A stretch of DNA of 8,492 nt from Bacteroidota bacterium (GTDB lineage: Bacteria; Bacteroidota; Bacteroidia; Bacteroidales; B18-G4), in assembly GCA_003648575.1 (NCBI GenBank), contig QMPN01000126.1, positions 1 through 8,492 of the forward strand, in the 5' to 3' direction. Positions 6,283 to 8,492 of the stretch are shown in pieces (within the stretch, counting starts at the first letter, position 1; the number at the start of each line of letters is the position of its first letter). Under the pieces are notes generated by a model. The model searched no databases. It worked only from the letters and a program-made list of their open reading frames with translations, and was not told where the DNA came from. Position numbers and translations under genes: made by a program.

Positions 6283-6315
6283 TCAGCATTTTTTCAGTGA
6301 CACCTGGATTGCTGA
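6283..6315 (+). other. short inverted repeat in the predicted 5' leader of the PagL-like gene
   Basis: TCAGCA (6283-6288) and TGCTGA (6310-6315) are perfect complements separated by 21 bases. A smaller CAG/CTG stem (6295-6297 with 6304-6306) is nested between them. The structure ends 11 bases before the ATG. It may be a leader stem or chance; a 6-bp stem with a large loop is weak evidence. Confidence 0.2.
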
Positions 6316-6326
6316 ATAAATTTTAA

Positions 6327-7523
6327 ATGAACAGCCTGACAAAAAACGATAAAACTCACAGAGGGATGGCCGGCAACATCATGCAAATGGCTTTTTTGAT
6401 CTGCATGTTGCTCCTGTTACATCCATCTGATGCTTTATCACAAAGCGGGCGGAGGCATGTCAATACCGGCTCTAATATAATGGTGGAGGCTAAGGCCGGA
6501 TATGGATTCCTCATCCCCCACAGGCTGGAAATGGAAATATTCAATTCCCATTTTTCTTCTTTTGAGATCAGCATTTCAAAGCAAACTTTTGGTGGTAGCC
6601 GTTGGGAGTACATGTATGCTTATCCTATTATCGGGCTGGCATACTGGTACTCAAACCTGGGCACTTCGCCCTACCTGGGTGATGCCCACGCCATCTACCC
6701 GTATATCAATTTCCCGATCACACCCCCAAAATCTGTTCGCCTGTATTTCAGGGCCGGCATTGGCCTGGGTTATCTGACCAAACGCTTCGACAGGCTCGAT
6801 AACTATAAGAATACGGCCATAGGCTCACACTTGAATGCTGCAGTGAGCGCCTCCCTGGAATTGCGCGCCAGGATCGTTAACAGGCTATATTTTACGGGGA
6901 GCATTGCTCTGACACATTTTTCCAATGGATCGATGAAAACACCAAACTATGGAATCAATATCCCTTCAATATATGCCGGTGTAGCATACAAACTCAGCAA
7001 AGAAAATGCTTATACAAGAAGCAAGTTACTTCCGGAATTGTACCCCTATGAATTTGACGGAAAGAAGTGGTTTCAGGTACAATTTGGTGCAGGCCTGGGA
7101 TATAAAAACACCGATGCAGAGGCCGGTGGCAGCTATATGGTATACGCCATGTATGCAAACATTTTAAAGCAGGTTTCATTTAAAAGCCGCCTGGGTTTTG
7201 GCCTGGATGTTAGTTACGATGGCACCGACAGGATGATCTTGGAAACATCAAGCGGGGAGAAACTGGACAGCTTCATTCCTATTGTAAAAACGGGGGGAAA
7301 CCTGGCCTGGGAACTTATGATCTCTCGTGTATCATTTGTATTGAATATTGGCGGTTACTTCAGTGGTCAATATAAAACCGAAGGCGGCATTTATGAGAAA
7401 TTTGCCATACGGTATTATTTTAATCAAAGTATTTATACTTCTATAACCCTGAAGGCACATTATGCCAGGGCTGATTACATCACCTTCGGGCTTGGGTATA
7501 ACCTGAACATAAAATATTATTAA
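6327..7523 (+). CDS. PagL-like acyloxyacyl hydrolase / lipid A deacylase, outer-membrane barrel with a second barrel-like lobe
   Basis: Probable outer-membrane beta-barrel esterase that removes an acyl chain from lipid A. The signal peptide is clear (hydrophobic core about 21-32, cleavage likely after ALS or ALSQ near residue 39). The N-terminal half (about 51-222) holds the PagL active-site block LTHFSNGSMKTPNYGIN: His197 and Ser199 match the catalytic His and Ser of P. aeruginosa PagL, followed by the conserved Pro-Asn at 206-207. By ungapped comparison the PagL triad Glu falls at Asn211. The 398 residues are about twice PagL length. The C-terminal half (247-398) again shows alternating hydrophobic/aromatic strands, begins FGAGLGY like the first half's RAGIGLGY, and ends in tyrosines. 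ATG 6327 gives a long 19-residue n-region; ATG 6366 (MAGNIMQM) is a possible alternative. It is co-directional with the lipoprotein gene 9 bases downstream. Substrate is inferred from the family. Confidence 0.82.
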   Translation: MNSLTKNDKTHRGMAGNIMQMAFLICMLLLLHPSDALSQSGRRHVNTGSNIMVEAKAGYGFLIPHRLEMEIFNSHFSSFEISISKQTFGGSRWEYMYAYPIIGLAYWYSNLGTSPYLGDAHAIYPYINFPITPPKSVRLYFRAGIGLGYLTKRFDRLDNYKNTAIGSHLNAAVSASLELRARIVNRLYFTGSIALTHFSNGSMKTPNYGINIPSIYAGVAYKLSKENAYTRSKLLPELYPYEFDGKKWFQVQFGAGLGYKNTDAEAGGSYMVYAMYANILKQVSFKSRLGFGLDVSYDGTDRMILETSSGEKLDSFIPIVKTGGNLAWELMISRVSFVLNIGGYFSGQYKTEGGIYEKFAIRYYFNQSIYTSITLKAHYARADYITFGLGYNLNIKYY

Positions 7524-7532
7524 TCCGGATTG

Positions 7533-8261
7533 ATGAAAAAGACCATCTATATTGTATTGATCTTGCTTATGGCGGCATGCCAGAAGGTCAATCCCGGTGA
7601 TTGCTTTAAAAATTCAGGCCCTGTGTCTGAAGAAACCAGGGAGGTATCTTCATTTGTTTACCTGCATATGAATAATAATGTGGATGTTTACCTGACATAC
7701 GCCCCTGAGTATTCTGTTACCGTCAGGGCAGGGAAAAATGTTATTCCGGGCATTAAAACTTCTGTCGCCGGAAAAACCCTTACCATATCAAATGAAAATA
7801 CGTGCAACTGGGTAAGAAGCTATGAAAAGCCTATCGAGGTACATATCAGCACACCCAGGCTGGACAGCATAATATACCAGGCCTCAGGGAACCTTATATC
7901 CACCAACCAGTTCGTTGCCGATTCTATTATGCTGGATGTACTTGAAGGTGCGGGCAGTATCAATTTGTGGGTAAACATGGTACGATCAACGTATAACCTT
8001 CATTATGGCACGGTGGATCTGACGGTGAGAGGCAATTCCCATATCAGTTACCTTTACTCCGGAGGCTATGGCCCCGCCGACATGAGCGGGCTGACAACTG
8101 TCTTCACCTTTATGACCAGCAACAGCACCAACAATTGCTATGTAAGGGCAAGCCTGCAACTGGATGTAAAGATCAATAATGTGGGGGACGTTTATTATTC
8201 CGGGAACCCGCCAGGCGTTAATTTGGAAGGAACCGGGACAGGCAAACTTTATAAACAATAA
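7533..8261 (+). CDS. DUF2807 (head GIN domain) lipoprotein
   Basis: A 242-residue predicted lipoprotein. A short basic start and hydrophobic core (MKKTIYIVLILLMAAC) end in a lipobox with Cys16 as the lipidated residue. The rest is a repetitive, short-strand pattern typical of the DUF2807 right-handed beta-helix: an EVSSFVYLHMNNNVDVYL opening (37-54), repeated small turns with Gly/Asn/Ser, and the characteristic ending VYYSGNPPGVNLEGTG (220-235) before GKLYKQ. The family is common in Bacteroidetes and often labelled a putative adhesin, but its role is not established. The frame extends one codon upstream to a TTG at 7530; ATG 7533 gives the usual MKK lipoprotein start. Only 9 bases separate it from the PagL-like gene, so one transcript is likely. 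Its stop abuts a small tandem repeat and the convergent proS gene. Confidence 0.85.
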   Translation: MKKTIYIVLILLMAACQKVNPGDCFKNSGPVSEETREVSSFVYLHMNNNVDVYLTYAPEYSVTVRAGKNVIPGIKTSVAGKTLTISNENTCNWVRSYEKPIEVHISTPRLDSIIYQASGNLISTNQFVADSIMLDVLEGAGSINLWVNMVRSTYNLHYGTVDLTVRGNSHISYLYSGGYGPADMSGLTTVFTFMTSNSTNNCYVRASLQLDVKINNVGDVYYSGNPPGVNLEGTGTGKLYKQ

Positions 8262-8285
8262 CTCGGCACTCGGCACTCATCACTC
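8261..8285. repeat. short heptamer tandem repeat between the lipoprotein gene and proS
   Basis: Starting on the last base of the lipoprotein stop codon, the sequence reads ACTCGGC twice exactly, then ACTCATC and ACTC, so about 3.5 imperfect units of seven bases. It fills the whole 24-base gap between the two convergent genes. No hairpin terminator is visible there. Confidence 0.55.
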
Positions 8286-8492
8286 TTAATACGCTTTCGC
8301 AAACACCACCCTACGTTTTGAAGGTTTTCCGGTCAGTATGCAAATCCCTTCTTCCATATCATCTTCGATAGGTATCAGCCTGATGCTTGCCTTTGTTTTA
8401 TCCTTGATCTTATTTTCAGTTTCAGCGGTACCATCCCAATGGGCATATACAAAGCCTCCCTTGTTTTCAATGAGGTCGGTAAACTCTTCCCA
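8286..8492 (-). CDS. proS: prolyl-tRNA synthetase, C-terminal end (5' end outside window)
   Basis: Charges tRNA-Pro with proline. Translating the minus strand from the right edge gives 68 residues and a TAA stop at 8288-8286; there is no start codon because the gene continues beyond the window. The fragment [20 protein letters not shown], then [21 protein letters not shown] and [17 protein letters not shown], is the C-terminal domain of the archaeal/eukaryote-like ProRS type. That type characteristically ends in a Tyr whose carboxylate reaches the active site in Thermus ProRS. The four cysteines that bind zinc in that domain of some members are not kept here: the first pair is replaced within the [10 protein letters not shown] stretch, and only one Cys (in GICILTG) remains. 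Convergent with the DUF2807 gene. Identification rests on recognising the conserved C-terminal block. Confidence 0.93.
   Translation of the reverse strand, partial: WEEFTDLIENKGGFVYAHWDGTAETENKIKDKTKASIRLIPIEDDMEEGICILTGKPSKRRVVFAKAY

Noticed and set aside
7986..8276. Minus-strand open frame opposite the DUF2807 lipoprotein gene
   Set aside because: No known motif and fully antisense to a well-supported gene; the true minus-strand gene, proS, begins beyond it at 8286.
8261..8285. CRISPR repeat or attachment site
   Set aside because: Units are 7 bases with no spacers, no integrase or tRNA gene is nearby, and the array is only about 25 bases long.

Overview
The window looks like chromosomal DNA from a member of the Bacteroidetes (Bacteroidota). 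Several signs agree. Three perfect matches to the phylum's unusual -7 promoter element (TAnnTTTG) sit just upstream of genes. Most genes lack a Shine-Dalgarno sequence. The prolyl-tRNA synthetase is of the archaeal/eukaryote-like type, and the lipoprotein and outer-membrane barrel genes are of kinds common in that phylum. I see no tRNA, rRNA, CRISPR array, insertion sequence or phage gene, and no gene-free stretch over 300 bases; the longest gap is the roughly 200 bases after hisS.

Layout from left to right. (1) The 3' part of hisS, on the plus strand, enters from the left edge. After about 200 bases holding two small hairpins comes a full-length histidine ammonia-lyase-family gene with all core catalytic residues, but without hutU or hutI beside it. 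(2) A 12-bp perfect hairpin separates this from two adjacent genes for small, mutually related membrane proteins. (3) Facing them on the minus strand is an envelope group: mazG, then a PAP2-family phosphatase whose TTG start overlaps the mazG stop, then an inner-membrane-anchored M23 endopeptidase that probably has its own promoter. (4) From a shared intergenic region with mazG, a plus-strand pair runs rightwards: a PagL-like lipid A deacylase/acyloxyacyl hydrolase barrel, then a DUF2807 lipoprotein. (5) At the right edge is the 3' end of proS on the minus strand, readable by translation although its start lies outside the window.

Taken together this is mostly housekeeping and cell-envelope DNA: two aminoacyl-tRNA synthetases at the ends, nucleotide-pool sanitation (MazG), peptidoglycan cleavage (M23), lipid phosphate removal (PAP2) and lipid A deacylation (PagL-like). 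I do not see a clear undescribed defence or mobile system. The items most worth a second look are the non-canonical, isolated ammonia-lyase, the related membrane-protein pair of unknown function, the M23 enzyme with Asp in place of a zinc-binding His, the two-lobed PagL-like protein, and the hairpin placed between the ammonia-lyase and the membrane pair.
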